From a virus: DNA of 51,205 nt. How positions within the stretch are numbered: the first letter of the stretch is position 1; the number at the start of each line of letters is the position of its first letter. Shown piece by piece: positions 11,401 to 18,173 of this stretch. Both the position numbers and the translations under genes were made by a program. The stretch lies in IMG/VR virus record IMGVR_UViG_3300009180_000056, positions 1 to 51,205 of that record; one strand, 5' to 3'. The notes under the pieces are model-generated. The model searched no databases. It saw nothing but the letters and a program-made list of their open reading frames with translations, and was not told where the DNA came from.

Positions 11401-12121
11401 TTCCTGATGTACCACTTGTTCCAACTCCACTTGTACCTGAAGTACCATGTGTTCCTATTCCACTCGTACCTGATGACCCACTCGTTCCATTAATACCTGA
11501 CGTACCATCAGTACCACTAGTTCCTGAAGAACCATTTATACCACTAGTACCCGATGAACCTGAAGTACCTGTACCACTTGTTCCTGATGAACCATTACTA
11601 CCTGAAGTTCCTGAAGAACCATTTGTTCCGCTGATTCCTGAAGTACCATCGGTACCGTTAGAACCTGATGTACCATTTATACCACTTGTTCCTGATGAAC
11701 CGTTAGAACCACTAGTTCCTGAAGAACCATTTGTTCCTCCTGTACCACCTGTACCACCGATTATTGTAACTATAACATCACCATTACCACTATCGGTAAT
11801 AGTTGCACCACTAAATGTAATTTTATCAACATTATTAATTGTTGATGTTCCGTCTGTTAATGTAATTGCCGTTCCGGCACCACTTGTACCTGATGAACCT
11901 GCGGTACCTGAAGTTCCACTAGTTCCTACACCACTTGTACCTGAAGTGCCTGAAGTGCCCGTACCACCACCGCCACCAGCAGTTATACTTACGCCTGATA
12001 TATAAATGTTGTCGGCATAAACCGCATGTAATGGACCTGATGAAGAACCTAAGTCAATGATTGACCCCGAAGGGACGTTCTCAGTATCAACTTGGGTCCA
12101 ATTTATTTTTTGTAATGCCAT
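8474..12121 (-). CDS. Collagen-like tail fibre with large C-terminal receptor-binding-like region (1215 residues)
   Basis: A short head (residues 1-50, MALQKINWTQVDTENV) and triplet blocks at about 52-79, 125-252 and 377-449 surround a small globular insert (about 255-375, containing YEGHLAIWRYSGNT). One FGDTQDDTHQLTGS module follows at about residue 500. The remaining 700 residues are a Thr/Ser/Gly/Ala-rich beta-type region without triplets, the largest unique tip among the fibres in this window and the best candidate for a receptor-binding part. It is first in a transcription unit: a terminator lies about 50 bases upstream and a CATTTATG-like variant of the octamer (TATTTATG on the coding strand) lies 20 bases before the ATG. 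Confidence 0.8.
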   Translation of the reverse strand: MALQKINWTQVDTENVPSGSIIDLGSSSGPLHAVYADNIYISGVSITAGGGGGTGTSGTSGTSGVGTSGTSGTAGSSGTSGAGTAITLTDGTSTINNVDKITFSGATITDSGNGDVIVTIIGGTGGTGGTNGSSGTSGSNGSSGTSGINGTSGSNGTDGTSGISGTNGSSGTSGSNGSSGTSGTGTSGSSGTSGINGSSGTSGTDGTSGINGTSGSSGTSGIGTHGTSGTSGVGTSGTSGTSGVGTSGSSGTSGYAGYEGHLAIWRYSGNTNTSVDPGNGYFNLDSASWGTSTTSITLDNVAHLPSTNFSAYLDGLTIGTILKLVKVGDTSTFKLLKIDIVLPLDSGYEKYTVTQLSSNGLDPNDNDEFLIIPLGIPGLTGTAGTSGTSGSNGTDGSSGTSGSNGSSGTSGSNGTDGSSGSSGSNGSSGTSGSDGAIGTSGSDGSSGTSGDSLFDKTGSVWYTKNDVTIDGKLTINELIVSSSVTNMTVQYASGSTKFGDTQDDTHQLTGSLLVTGSITLKGNQEITGSEVLLNSPDGSVSNKYALSVSQSIHAENINVGVPTSNPWQSSLNGSYFNNFNENTDVSEILRFVAGLLSSSAPDAAPNTKTYSSYTTNTNNNTTGTVTVGSIPLNSSNSTITYLQSKGFATTGSTIFSGISPIYTNSGFYETYTSVAGGSTIVSSSVDTQLFGLGTLSSGTPTSFKVSGSFTFKFKDNSSKTDTATSSSQALVTQTGAGTTNGVTLSKINTANPAVIPAAYQDGKYATVFSPAIYSGGATAISGSGYYHISASIAIASGSSAYTTPQTHFTELFYAPLTTISTNIPAQTPTFSGVSVNGITAVSRSLSGAPYLSSATYTISGSVLGLFNPLYYAGTGIATITDSDGLVTESGGILTVSTAGGTIGTANAVYDSTGVTARSTGTVPYETDIVKVYTTSSFAPGTADENISQTGLGTTSFSLQINGLNKAGSTTTNTSTVSYHTAGAFGQPSASGSLAYYGKIQGADTATNGGSSNSEPFLGENYRIQLTDGILAFTGTTWDTTFGLYNLGAKDLQVKPGYLVKPGGTYGYWLTNPSTASDYKYYVRKVTTNAGVKGTMTLNMGATLVNWEATTSNSVSCLVLFESTKSGLFTPPRFFDPSNALTNLGTVTANTDGTNPFGSSIYVNRCNTSTVSSYTYTIPLISADGMVLNATYTNIYVIVRYKGDPTPITSITTTFS

Positions 12122-12141
12122 TGTAAAAGTAAACTCTTTTA

Positions 12142-12149
12142 CATAAATA
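12142..12149 (-). promoter_or_regulatory. TATTTATG, one-mismatch copy of the start-proximal octamer
   Basis: Seven of eight bases match TATTTATA. It is located between the terminator at 12173-12205 and the 1215-residue fibre start, where a new promoter is needed. Confidence 0.3.
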
Positions 12150-12172
12150 CTTTTTATTTAGGTATATGGCAT

Positions 12173-12205
12173 AAAAAAAGGGAATTTTTTTATTTCCCTT
12201 TTTTT
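12173..12205 (-). terminator. Terminator downstream of the glutaredoxin gene
   Basis: Inverted repeat AAAAAAGGGAA/TTCCCTTTTTT with a 9-base T/A loop. It overlaps the glutaredoxin stop codon and precedes the fibre operon. The A/T flanks make it symmetric, so it could stop transcription from either side. Confidence 0.7.
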
Positions 12206-12476
12206 ATATATGTTTTTTTATCATTTCTATGAGTTCTTCCTTACTTTCGTAATCTCTTTCAGGGACAAATACTATCCCTTCATCTGTACCTTCATTGGGT
12301 AAAAACACCGTTGGTACTGCGTTGTGGCCTGTTTGTGAAACTACTTTGTCCCATATTTCTTTGTTCTCCTCAATTTCTATTTCATCAAAATCTATCTTCT
12401 CTTTGGTTAATAAATTTTTTAAAACAGTACAATGAGAACAATTATTTAGTGTAAAAATAATTACCTTACTACTCAT
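12204..12476 (-). CDS. Glutaredoxin-like protein
   Basis: A 90-residue protein with the glutaredoxin fold pattern: beta strand VIIFTL, redox motif C13-S-H-C16 at the start of helix 1, and cis-Pro segment AVPTVFLP near residue 51. CSHC differs from the common CPYC. Such proteins reduce disulphides, often supplying electrons to ribonucleotide reductase; no reductase gene is in this window. It lies 3 bases after a thioredoxin gene, so the two are co-transcribed. Family call is good; the physiological partner is unknown. Confidence 0.85.
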   Translation of the reverse strand: MSSKVIIFTLNNCSHCTVLKNLLTKEKIDFDEIEIEENKEIWDKVVSQTGHNAVPTVFLPNEGTDEGIVFVPERDYESKEELIEMIKKHI

Positions 12477-12479
12477 AAA

Positions 12480-12785
12480 CTATAACGTGTCTAAAATTTT
12501 TGTATAAACACTGTCAATATTTGCCCCAAGTGATCTATTAATTAAAGTATCTCCGTCGTAAATCATAATTGTAGGTACAGTACTAATACCTAACTCCATT
12601 ACGGCGTCTTGGTTTTCATCCACATCTACCTTAACAAAAGTAACGTCAGGATATCCTGATGATAATAATGCCAATCTTGGGGTTAATGCCTTACATGGTG
12701 AACACCAATTGGCTGTGTACTGAACTAATAATTTTTTTCCTTCTGATTGTAATTGTGCAACTTGTGCGGATGTAACGTATTCCAT
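12480..12785 (-). CDS. Thioredoxin
   Basis: A 101-residue protein matching thioredoxin length and order: strand LLVQYTANW, redox centre C28-S-P-C31 followed by K, strand VTFVKVDVDENQD, and the cis-Pro loop STVPTIMIYDG near residue 75. CSPC replaces the usual CGPC. Thioredoxins reduce protein disulphides and feed ribonucleotide reductase. T4 also carries its own reductant for this purpose, which suggests that nucleotide metabolism is the likely target. Transcribed with the ATPase before it and the glutaredoxin after it. Confidence 0.92.
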   Translation of the reverse strand: MEYVTSAQVAQLQSEGKKLLVQYTANWCSPCKALTPRLALLSSGYPDVTFVKVDVDENQDAVMELGISTVPTIMIYDGDTLINRSLGANIDSVYTKILDTL

Positions 12786-12794
12786 TTTATAATT

Positions 12795-13883
12795 TTAAAA
12801 TCCTATTTTATTTCCTTTTGTGGATGTTTTATAGACCTCTGTGTCTATGTTATAAATATCAGCTAAAACCATACCTTCCCCAACTTCTTGATTTTTTTCT
12901 AAATGTTTTAATAATTTGTTCGTATCATCAATTGAAAGCTTCTCAAATTTATGTTCAGCAATTAAACGACCCTTACGAAGAAGAGCTTGGTCTATCTTCT
13001 CTCTTTTCATATTAAATGTAGCTATAACTTGAATGTTCAAACAATCTCCCAATATACCGTCAGTTAAGTTAAGAATGTTAGATACACCAGCTGGTGAACC
13101 ATTACCTTCTCTATCTGAAATAACTCTTTCAGCATCTTCTATAATCAATATAGAGTTCTTATGGTCCATTAAAAATGGAATGATTGTTGGTTCAGATAAC
13201 ATTTCAGCCATTGATGGTGGGATGAATAAAATATCTTTGTCTTTCACTAAACTCGTTAAATGTTTAATGTATGAGGTCTTGCCCGTACCAGGGTCTCCGT
13301 GTAAAAGAATAATTCCCTTATCGTATTCAGAATTTAATCTATCAACAATGACATCGTGTATTTTTAAAAACTCAGAACCATAGTTTAATTCTAAATCAGT
13401 AGGTGGTACAAATAAATCATAATCTTCAGTATCTAAATGACCCATGTCACTTTTAACAAGTTGGATACTCGCTTTCTTTTTTGGTCTTTGGTGTATTTTA
13501 ATTACGTCCAAATCTATTTGGTCTTTTAATTCACCTTTTTTAATGTCATATGAAAAATCTAATAATAATAAATCATCTTTAGATTTTTTATTTGTGTTGT
13601 TATTGTTACTACTATAAACTCTAATTATGATTCCTTTACTATCATCAACATATATTGATTGTGAAGAGGAATCGTGTCTTTTATTTTTTATATTACATCT
13701 CGCCTCTTCAACAAATCCTAATTTTTTTATTTCATCAACAACCATTGGGTCATAAAATGTCCCACCATCTAAAAATTTAGAAGGTATCTTATCAAACTTA
13801 ATTGTATAATACTGTTCTGTTGGTGTTTCACTTCCATAAACAGTATCGTAAATTGCATAATTTTGAGGTAATAATTTTTCCAT
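12795..13883 (-). CDS. AAA-family ATPase
   Basis: 362 residues. An N-terminal 180-residue part of unknown type precedes a AAA module: Walker A GDPGTGKTS at 196-204, Walker B ILIIEDAE at 245-252, sensor-1 ATFN at 288-291, and arginines in LLRKGRL at 301-307 suitable as finger or sensor residues. The order and the QALLRKGRL segment recall BCS1/classic AAA proteins that remodel or unfold protein substrates. The target cannot be told from sequence. It lies 9 bases before thioredoxin. The N-terminal part probably selects the substrate. Confidence 0.8.
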   Translation of the reverse strand: MEKLLPQNYAIYDTVYGSETPTEQYYTIKFDKIPSKFLDGGTFYDPMVVDEIKKLGFVEEARCNIKNKRHDSSSQSIYVDDSKGIIIRVYSSNNNNTNKKSKDDLLLLDFSYDIKKGELKDQIDLDVIKIHQRPKKKASIQLVKSDMGHLDTEDYDLFVPPTDLELNYGSEFLKIHDVIVDRLNSEYDKGIILLHGDPGTGKTSYIKHLTSLVKDKDILFIPPSMAEMLSEPTIIPFLMDHKNSILIIEDAERVISDREGNGSPAGVSNILNLTDGILGDCLNIQVIATFNMKREKIDQALLRKGRLIAEHKFEKLSIDDTNKLLKHLEKNQEVGEGMVLADIYNIDTEVYKTSTKGNKIGF

Positions 13884-13891
13884 TAATTAAA

Positions 13892-13899
13892 TATAAATA
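13892..13899 (-). promoter_or_regulatory. TATTTATA motif before the AAA ATPase gene
   Basis: Octamer 8 bases upstream of the ATG at 13883, in the 35-base gap after the 112-residue gene. Confidence 0.35.
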
Positions 13900-13918
13900 A
13901 AATGTTTGTAAATAAAAA

Positions 13919-14257
13919 CTAATTAAGACAAATTAAACCGAAATTGGGAAATGGGAGTCCGATAAAAACTCCATTGTCGTAATTGAAGTCCTCACTTTTA
14001 ATTTCCACTTTTTTTGTAAATGATTTTTTTTCAATCACACTTAAAGCCAATATTGTCTTTCGTAATAATTCAAATTGTTCTCTATTGAGCATTGCGTCGC
14101 CTGACTTACTAAAATTTTTTTGTGCAATTTCAGTTAAATGTTTAAAGAATAACTCTTCGTTAGTTCCACTTAAAAAATATTCACCAGCTTCTTTGTTTGT
14201 ATCAAAGTAATTTTTAACTGACTGAACATAAATTAAAACTTCGGGTGATAAATCCAT
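13919..14257 (-). CDS. Uncharacterised 112-residue protein
   Basis: No family recognised. The first 80 residues are helical with an aromatic/acidic pattern (VQSVKNYFDTNKEAGEYFL); the C-terminus is short and apolar (GVFIGLPFPNFGLICLN). Its ATG overlaps the NusG stop as TAATG, which implies coupled translation and perhaps a related role in transcription control, but that is context only. Confidence 0.6.
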   Translation of the reverse strand: MDLSPEVLIYVQSVKNYFDTNKEAGEYFLSGTNEELFFKHLTEIAQKNFSKSGDAMLNREQFELLRKTILALSVIEKKSFTKKVEIKSEDFNYDNGVFIGLPFPNFGLICLN

Positions 14258-14787
14258 TATATCTTTTCTATTTGTGATAACATTAAAGAAACCGCAGTGT
14301 TACGTCCAAATATTTTTATTTCAACATCAACTCGGTCACCTTTAACTTCAGATATTGTCCCTTCAAATGATGTGAATGGACCTTCGTTTACTTTAACTTG
14401 TTCTCCTGAAATGTATTTTAATTTCTTTGCATCAATATGTTCTTCTAATGTATCATCTTTCAATATTCTTCTTACATCAGTTTCTTTTAATAACATTGGC
14501 ATCCTATCTCCCATCATACCCATAATATTTGGAATCAAGGATATGACTTTTAAATCATCATCTTGTAATCTTTTAATAGATTCAAAATAAAGATATCCAC
14601 TATATAATACTTTCTCTCTTAAAACTTTTTTATTTTTAAGAACAACCAATTCTTTTTCGGTTGGGCATACAAATCTCACAATATTAGAAATTCTACCTAA
14701 CCCGATGTCTTTATTAAATTGTTCGTTTAATGATCTTTCTTTCCCTGGTAAAACTTTTACCACATACCATGCTGTTTCCATATTCAT
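14257..14787 (-). CDS. nusG: NusG-like transcription elongation/antitermination factor
   Basis: 176 residues, full NusG length. The N-terminal NGN domain begins AWYVVKVLPGKERSLNEQF and contains the VLYSGYLYFE strand. A KOW domain occupies about residues 127-175 (EQVKVNEGPFTSFEGTI, then VDVEIKIFGR). NusG binds the RNA polymerase clamp, and related proteins (RfaH, LoaP) promote antitermination. Together with the phage sigma factor at 23622-24437 it suggests that this virus modifies host RNA polymerase at both initiation and elongation. The coding frame starts 5 bases after a TATTTATA octamer. Whether it helps or blocks host transcription is unknown. Confidence 0.88.
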   Translation of the reverse strand: MNMETAWYVVKVLPGKERSLNEQFNKDIGLGRISNIVRFVCPTEKELVVLKNKKVLREKVLYSGYLYFESIKRLQDDDLKVISLIPNIMGMMGDRMPMLLKETDVRRILKDDTLEEHIDAKKLKYISGEQVKVNEGPFTSFEGTISEVKGDRVDVEIKIFGRNTAVSLMLSQIEKI

Positions 14788-14792
14788 TTTTT

Positions 14793-14800
14793 TATAAATA
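14793..14800 (-). promoter_or_regulatory. TATTTATA motif before nusG
   Basis: Octamer ends 5 bases before the ATG at 14787. Confidence 0.35.
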
Positions 14801-14803
14801 TAA

Positions 14804-15646
14804 TTAATAATTCATTATTAAAAGTTCAGTTCCCACATTTTGAGTTCCGTCTTTTTTAGCTGCAGCCGCTTTCTTAAAATCTTTTTGATTCCACTTATAT
14901 TGGTCTTTTGGAAACCACTCAACCAACTTAGGGAAATCATAATACGATAAACTAAATTTACCTTCGATGTTTTTAATACACTCCGCCAATCTTGTGTGGT
15001 CATTCACATCAAAGTCATGATTTGAATAGTAATTTTCAGTTTTCCAATATGGTGGGTCCATATAGAAATATGTTGTTGGTGAATCGTATTTTTCAACCAC
15101 ATCTTGGAAATCCATATTCTCAACAAATGTTAACTTATCAAAATGTTCTCTATACTTTGGGTGTTTTAGTTTATCCATAAAGATTAAAACTTTACAACGA
15201 TATTTTCCTTTGTAATCCGTATATGATGATGTTTCTGGTTTAGAACCTGAGAAAATCTGACATAATACATAAACGTATTTTCCTGCGATATCTAAACTAT
15301 TTTCTTCAGTAATAACTAATTCAGGATTAAACACTTCTTTTTGATACACTTTAAACATTTCAGCATATTCAGGTGGTGTATCTATAACCCCTAATTGTTG
15401 ACAAGGGTATTTTGCTAACTCCTCCCATAAAATATCATATTGTTTAGACCATTTCATTAGGTTAGCATTTAACCTATTATAGTCATTATATACTACCGTT
15501 TTAAGATTGGGGTACTTACTTAAATCCATATTAAAAAACACCCAAAACATACCTGAAAACCCCTCCACATAAGTTTCAATATCCGTCGGGATTTGTGGTA
15601 CTATCCATTTACCTATACGAGCTTTACCTCCGATGTAACTAATCAT
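14804..15646 (-). CDS. DNA adenine-N6 methyltransferase, D12 (Dam) class
   Basis: 280 residues, the usual Dam size. Starts MISYIGGKARIGKWI, where GGK is the AdoMet-binding motif of alpha-class enzymes. VVYNDYNRLN (about 51-60) fits the motif carrying the adenosine-binding acidic residue. FYMDPPYW near residue 196 is the DPPY catalytic motif. It transfers a methyl group to N6 of adenine in a short target that cannot be read from the sequence. Probable uses are protection from host restriction or marking of phage DNA. Divergently arranged from the plus-strand pair beginning at 15718. Confidence 0.88.
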   Translation of the reverse strand: MISYIGGKARIGKWIVPQIPTDIETYVEGFSGMFWVFFNMDLSKYPNLKTVVYNDYNRLNANLMKWSKQYDILWEELAKYPCQQLGVIDTPPEYAEMFKVYQKEVFNPELVITEENSLDIAGKYVYVLCQIFSGSKPETSSYTDYKGKYRCKVLIFMDKLKHPKYREHFDKLTFVENMDFQDVVEKYDSPTTYFYMDPPYWKTENYYSNHDFDVNDHTRLAECIKNIEGKFSLSYYDFPKLVEWFPKDQYKWNQKDFKKAAAAKKDGTQNVGTELLIMNY

Positions 15647-15717
15647 TTATCATTTATTATATTAAAAAATATAACAAAAAAAATTGATAAAGAGAAATTA
15701 AAAGTATATATTTTAAT
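15647..15717. promoter_or_regulatory. Divergent AT-rich control region
   Basis: Short spacer between the methyltransferase start (minus) and the microprotein start (plus). It is nearly all A/T and must hold the promoter for the only plus-strand genes in the window. No clear Bacteroidota -33/-7 pair (TTTG / TAnnTTTG) is visible, and no copy of the TATTTATA octamer. Confidence 0.35.
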
Positions 15718-15869
15718 ATGGCATGTTCAAGTTGTAAAAAGAAACAAAATATTAAAGACGAGATGATTAAATCTGGGATTTTGTGCCTAAGGGAATTGTT
15801 ATATTTTCAATTATATGGTTCATCTTAGGTGGTTATGGTCTTTATTCTTTAATAATAAAATTTTTATGA
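15718..15869 (+). pseudogene. Small CxxC membrane protein split by a one-base frameshift
   Basis: The ATG frame begins MACSSCKKKQNIKDEMIKSG and then, after GGG at 15775-15777, runs out of sense. From base 15777 the -1 frame reads DFVPKGIVIFSIIWF and continues as a clean transmembrane helix to TGA at 15869. One extra G in the GGG run would join both parts into a 50-residue protein: a CxxC head, charged linker, one membrane helix and a short tail. The joined stop overlaps the next gene start as ATGA, as expected of an intact operon. A sequencing or assembly indel, a real mutation, or recoding are all possible. Confidence 0.6.
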
Positions 15870-16507
15870 AAAACGGGAAATATTTTATAGTACTTTTCTG
15901 TAATCAAAAAAGGGTTAAAATATTACATAGGAGTATGAAAAGAACTACCGCCTACGAATATTGGAGGGAGTTTAAAACACAACAAGTTCCACCCTTTCTT
16001 AAACAACAAGGAGGTAAGAGGAAAAAAAACGAATTAGTTTTTGAATTGGCTCTTATCTTCCCAAATAACCGTTGGGCAACTGCAACATATGTTAGGGATA
16101 GTTTGGGTAGGAATCAACCAGCATTAATTGAAGACGATAAATTTCGAATAAAAGAGATAATCCCGTATTGGCAGGAAGAACAAATATATGATTTCCAAAT
16201 AAAGAAAAGAATTAGGTATCATATAATGATGGAACAAATATTACCTATAACGGAAATAGCACAAATTTTCACTTTAAATAATAAATTATTCGTACAAGTT
16301 GATGATGACATTAAGTTATTTGGAAATAAGAATATAAATGACGCGAATAGGTTATTTGAAATTGTAAAAAAGGATTTGGTGAATAGAAAAAAGGGTAATT
16401 TCTTTTTTGTTAAAGATATAACCACACATCAAAGAAGTTTATTATATAAACTATTAGAATCTAAAGGATTTAAAAAAGAAGAACTTTTTAGACATTATTC
16501 GTATTAA
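15866..16507 (+). CDS. Uncharacterised 213-residue basic protein
   Basis: The frame is open from 15815, but the ATG at 15866 is preferred because it forms an ATGA overlap with the end of the frameshifted microprotein and removes 17 residues of unlikely sequence. The protein is Lys/Arg-rich with mixed helix and strand, containing ELALIFPNNRWATATYVRDSLG, FRIKEIIPYWQEE and a C-terminal LLESKGFKKEELFRHYSY; no catalytic motif is recognised. It belongs to the only two-gene module on the plus strand and its 3' end overlaps the opposing gene at 16488 by 20 bases. Possibly regulatory, but that is a guess from orientation and charge. Confidence 0.75.
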   Translation: MKNGKYFIVLFCNQKRVKILHRSMKRTTAYEYWREFKTQQVPPFLKQQGGKRKKNELVFELALIFPNNRWATATYVRDSLGRNQPALIEDDKFRIKEIIPYWQEEQIYDFQIKKRIRYHIMMEQILPITEIAQIFTLNNKLFVQVDDDIKLFGNKNINDANRLFEIVKKDLVNRKKGNFFFVKDITTHQRSLLYKLLESKGFKKEELFRHYSY

Positions 16508-16721
16508 ATACAATATCAATTAACCCTATCGTAATATTAAACTTACCTTTAGGGTTCTCCAATTTACTTCCATATTTTTTTTGTATACTCTGAAACACTC
16601 TATCAAACTCCATATTTGATAATTCAAAAACAATTGTTGTTGATTTAGTCTCGGCGTTTACCTTTTCCAATAAATCCGATATAATGGCCAATTGATTTAA
16701 TAACTCACCTTTTTTTTCCAT
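16488..16721 (-). CDS. Uncharacterised 77-residue protein
   Basis: Starts MEKKGELLNQLAIISDLLEKV, a leucine-rich helix, followed by an alpha/beta part (TTIVFELSNMEFDRVFQ). No family recognised. It overlaps the previous gene by 17 bases and converges with the plus-strand gene at its 3' end, so the two transcripts are antisense at their tails. Confidence 0.6.
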   Translation of the reverse strand: MEKKGELLNQLAIISDLLEKVNAETKSTTIVFELSNMEFDRVFQSIQKKYGSKLENPKGKFNITIGLIDIVFNTNNV

Positions 16722-16908
16722 GTCCTAATATCTTTAATATCTTATCTATTATAGATACTTTCTTTTTTGGTTTCGGCTGAAACATTTTATTTTTATCCAG
16801 TGATTTGATTTCATCAATCATTCTCTTCTTGCTCGTCTCTATCTCCAACGAGTCCTTCTCTATCTCCTTCCTCAGAATCTCCAATCCCTGTTGTATTCTC
16901 TTGTCCAT
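16705..16908 (-). CDS. Small basic coiled-coil-like protein (start uncertain)
   Basis: With the first ATG (16908) it has 67 residues: a charged helix (LRKEIEKDSLEIETSKK) then a Lys-rich tail (KPKKKVSIIDKILKIL). Using that start, 95 bases overlap the previous gene in another frame. The ATG at 16821 (MIDEIKSLDKNKMF) would cut the overlap to 8 bases and leave 38 residues. Both frames look coding in the overlap, so the start stays open. Confidence 0.5.
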   Translation of the reverse strand: MDKRIQQGLEILRKEIEKDSLEIETSKKRMIDEIKSLDKNKMFQPKPKKKVSIIDKILKILGHGKKR

Positions 16909-17269
16909 AATTGTCTAATAAATTTAAACCTTTTAATTTATCTAATGACTCATTCTTAAATAGTTCTTGTAATTTTTTTACTTTCGATTGAAAAAGTTTT
17001 TGTTTCTCTTCTTCATCTTTATTTACTTTAAATATTTCTAATGCACAAGCAAAAACAACATCATATCCTTCTTGTGTTGCATTTGAAATTAATGACATTA
17101 ATGTAAATTTTTCATTTTTATCTTGAATTTTAACTACAACCGAACGATATGGTTTTAAAATTTCTTCGTATTTCCAATTTAATGGTAATTTAATATCTAA
17201 ACTAACATTATTTTCAATTTCTCTTAATGAATGGAAATATGGTCTTATTGATTTTATTGATTCAAACAC
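16814..17269 (-). CDS. Uncharacterised 151-residue protein with acidic tail
   Basis: Starts with GTG (FESIKSIRPYFHSLRE) 4 bases after the stop of the preceding gene; no ATG is available before residue 57, so GTG is the likely start. The first 100 residues are mixed alpha/beta, and the last 25 are Asp/Glu/Gly-rich (IGDSEEGDREGLVGDRDEQ). No family recognised. The acidic tail is encoded in the segment that doubles as the start of the next gene. Confidence 0.6.
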   Translation of the reverse strand: MFESIKSIRPYFHSLREIENNVSLDIKLPLNWKYEEILKPYRSVVVKIQDKNEKFTLMSLISNATQEGYDVVFACALEIFKVNKDEEEKQKLFQSKVKKLQELFKNESLDKLKGLNLLDNYGQENTTGIGDSEEGDREGLVGDRDEQEEND

Positions 17270-17273
17270 GGTA

Positions 17274-17450
17274 TTATGTTAATATGAATGTTATTATATA
17301 TGAAGCAGCAAGATATACCAATACCTGTTCAGTTTTTGATAATACTAAAGGTTCTGGATTATCTTGGAATAATTTAATTGTAAATTCAGCGATTAATCTT
17401 ATTGAAAATAATATACTGATTACAAATAAAAATACTTTAATTTGATACAT
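17274..17450 (-). CDS. Small two-helix membrane protein
   Basis: 58 residues from the ATG at 17450 (MYQIKVFLFVISILF). The frame can be extended to a TTG at 17498, but that would lie deep inside the Hc1-like gene, whereas 17450 gives a 14-base overlap. Two hydrophobic helices (about residues 4-24 and 41-57) are joined by a short loop with QDNPEPLVLSKTEQ. The size and topology would suit a holin or a small inner-membrane protein; there is no further evidence. Confidence 0.55.
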   Translation of the reverse strand: MYQIKVFLFVISILFSIRLIAEFTIKLFQDNPEPLVLSKTEQVLVYLAASYIITFILT

Positions 17451-17628
17451 TGTCGTATTTTTTAATTTCTTCAAGGATGTCCTTGCGATAAATGGCAATT
17501 AGTAATTTAATTTCTTGAGCGTATTTCCTAGCTCTGATTGATGCACTTCGGTTTCCTTTATCATAAACCTTTTGTGTATCTACTGACATTTTCTCTACTA
17601 GGTCCTTTATTTTATTTAAGGTTTCCAT
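17437..17628 (-). CDS. Histone H1/Hc1-like DNA-binding protein
   Basis: 63 residues. The pattern METLNKIKDLVEKM, KVYDKGNRSASIRARKYAQEIK matches the N-terminal helical hairpin of the Hc1-like histone H1 proteins common in Bacteroidota (KGN..A..RaRK..Q..K). The host versions usually continue into a Lys/Ala-rich tail; this one stops at 63 residues. Likely binds or bends DNA, perhaps for nucleoid control or genome condensation. The KGN..RARK signature makes the family call good; the function in the phage is inference. Confidence 0.75.
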   Translation of the reverse strand: METLNKIKDLVEKMSVDTQKVYDKGNRSASIRARKYAQEIKLLIAIYRKDILEEIKKYDNVSN

Positions 17629-17668
17629 AATATTATTCGGTTTTTAATACGAATATACGGAAAAATAT

Positions 17669-18124
17669 CTACTTTTTCAAGTTTTGTTCAAACAATTTGT
17701 AAATTTCGGTCAACATATCCAATTCGGACCTGGTCTTTCTATGTTTAAAATTAAATAATTTAAAGAAATATTGTGTTATTTTTATTTGATTATCATCTAG
17801 TTGTGCAAAATAATATGCCTCTAAAAAGAAGTTCCAACAGTATTCATAACAATTACCCCTTTCTTTAAAAAATATCTTTTCTTTATTAAAATTTTCAATG
17901 GTTTTATCCCAACACCATGTAAAATGGTTTTTTTGGTCCTCCTCTAATTCAAACACTTCAGGTCCTAAATACGTCTCTTGTAAAAGATTATATAATGACA
18001 TAAGAAAGTCATAGAAAAGTTCTGTCTTCTCACGACTTATGTTGTAAGCTCTGTACCAAACATCAATTTGATTCTTGTAACTTTCGGAATGTACAAACTC
18101 TAAATATCCTTCTTTATTTTCCAT
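17669..18124 (-). CDS. Uncharacterised 151-residue aromatic-rich helical protein
   Basis: Starts MENKEGYLEFVHSESYK. Rich in Tyr, Phe and Trp with long helices (YDFLMSLYNLLQETYLG, YCWNFFLEAYYFAQLDD) and two Cys (CYEYC). No family recognised. It stands between the zinc-ribbon protein and the Hc1-like gene and is probably co-transcribed with them. Confidence 0.6.
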   Translation of the reverse strand: MENKEGYLEFVHSESYKNQIDVWYRAYNISREKTELFYDFLMSLYNLLQETYLGPEVFELEEDQKNHFTWCWDKTIENFNKEKIFFKERGNCYEYCWNFFLEAYYFAQLDDNQIKITQYFFKLFNFKHRKTRSELDMLTEIYKLFEQNLKK

Positions 18125-18173
18125 AACCTTATTATATTATAATATAAAGATTAAAGAATTTAAAAAAAAGAAA

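Noticed and set aside
17451-17498. TTG start for the two-helix membrane protein
   Set aside because: It would add a basic stretch overlapping the Hc1-like gene by 62 bases; the ATG at 17450 begins directly before the first membrane helix.
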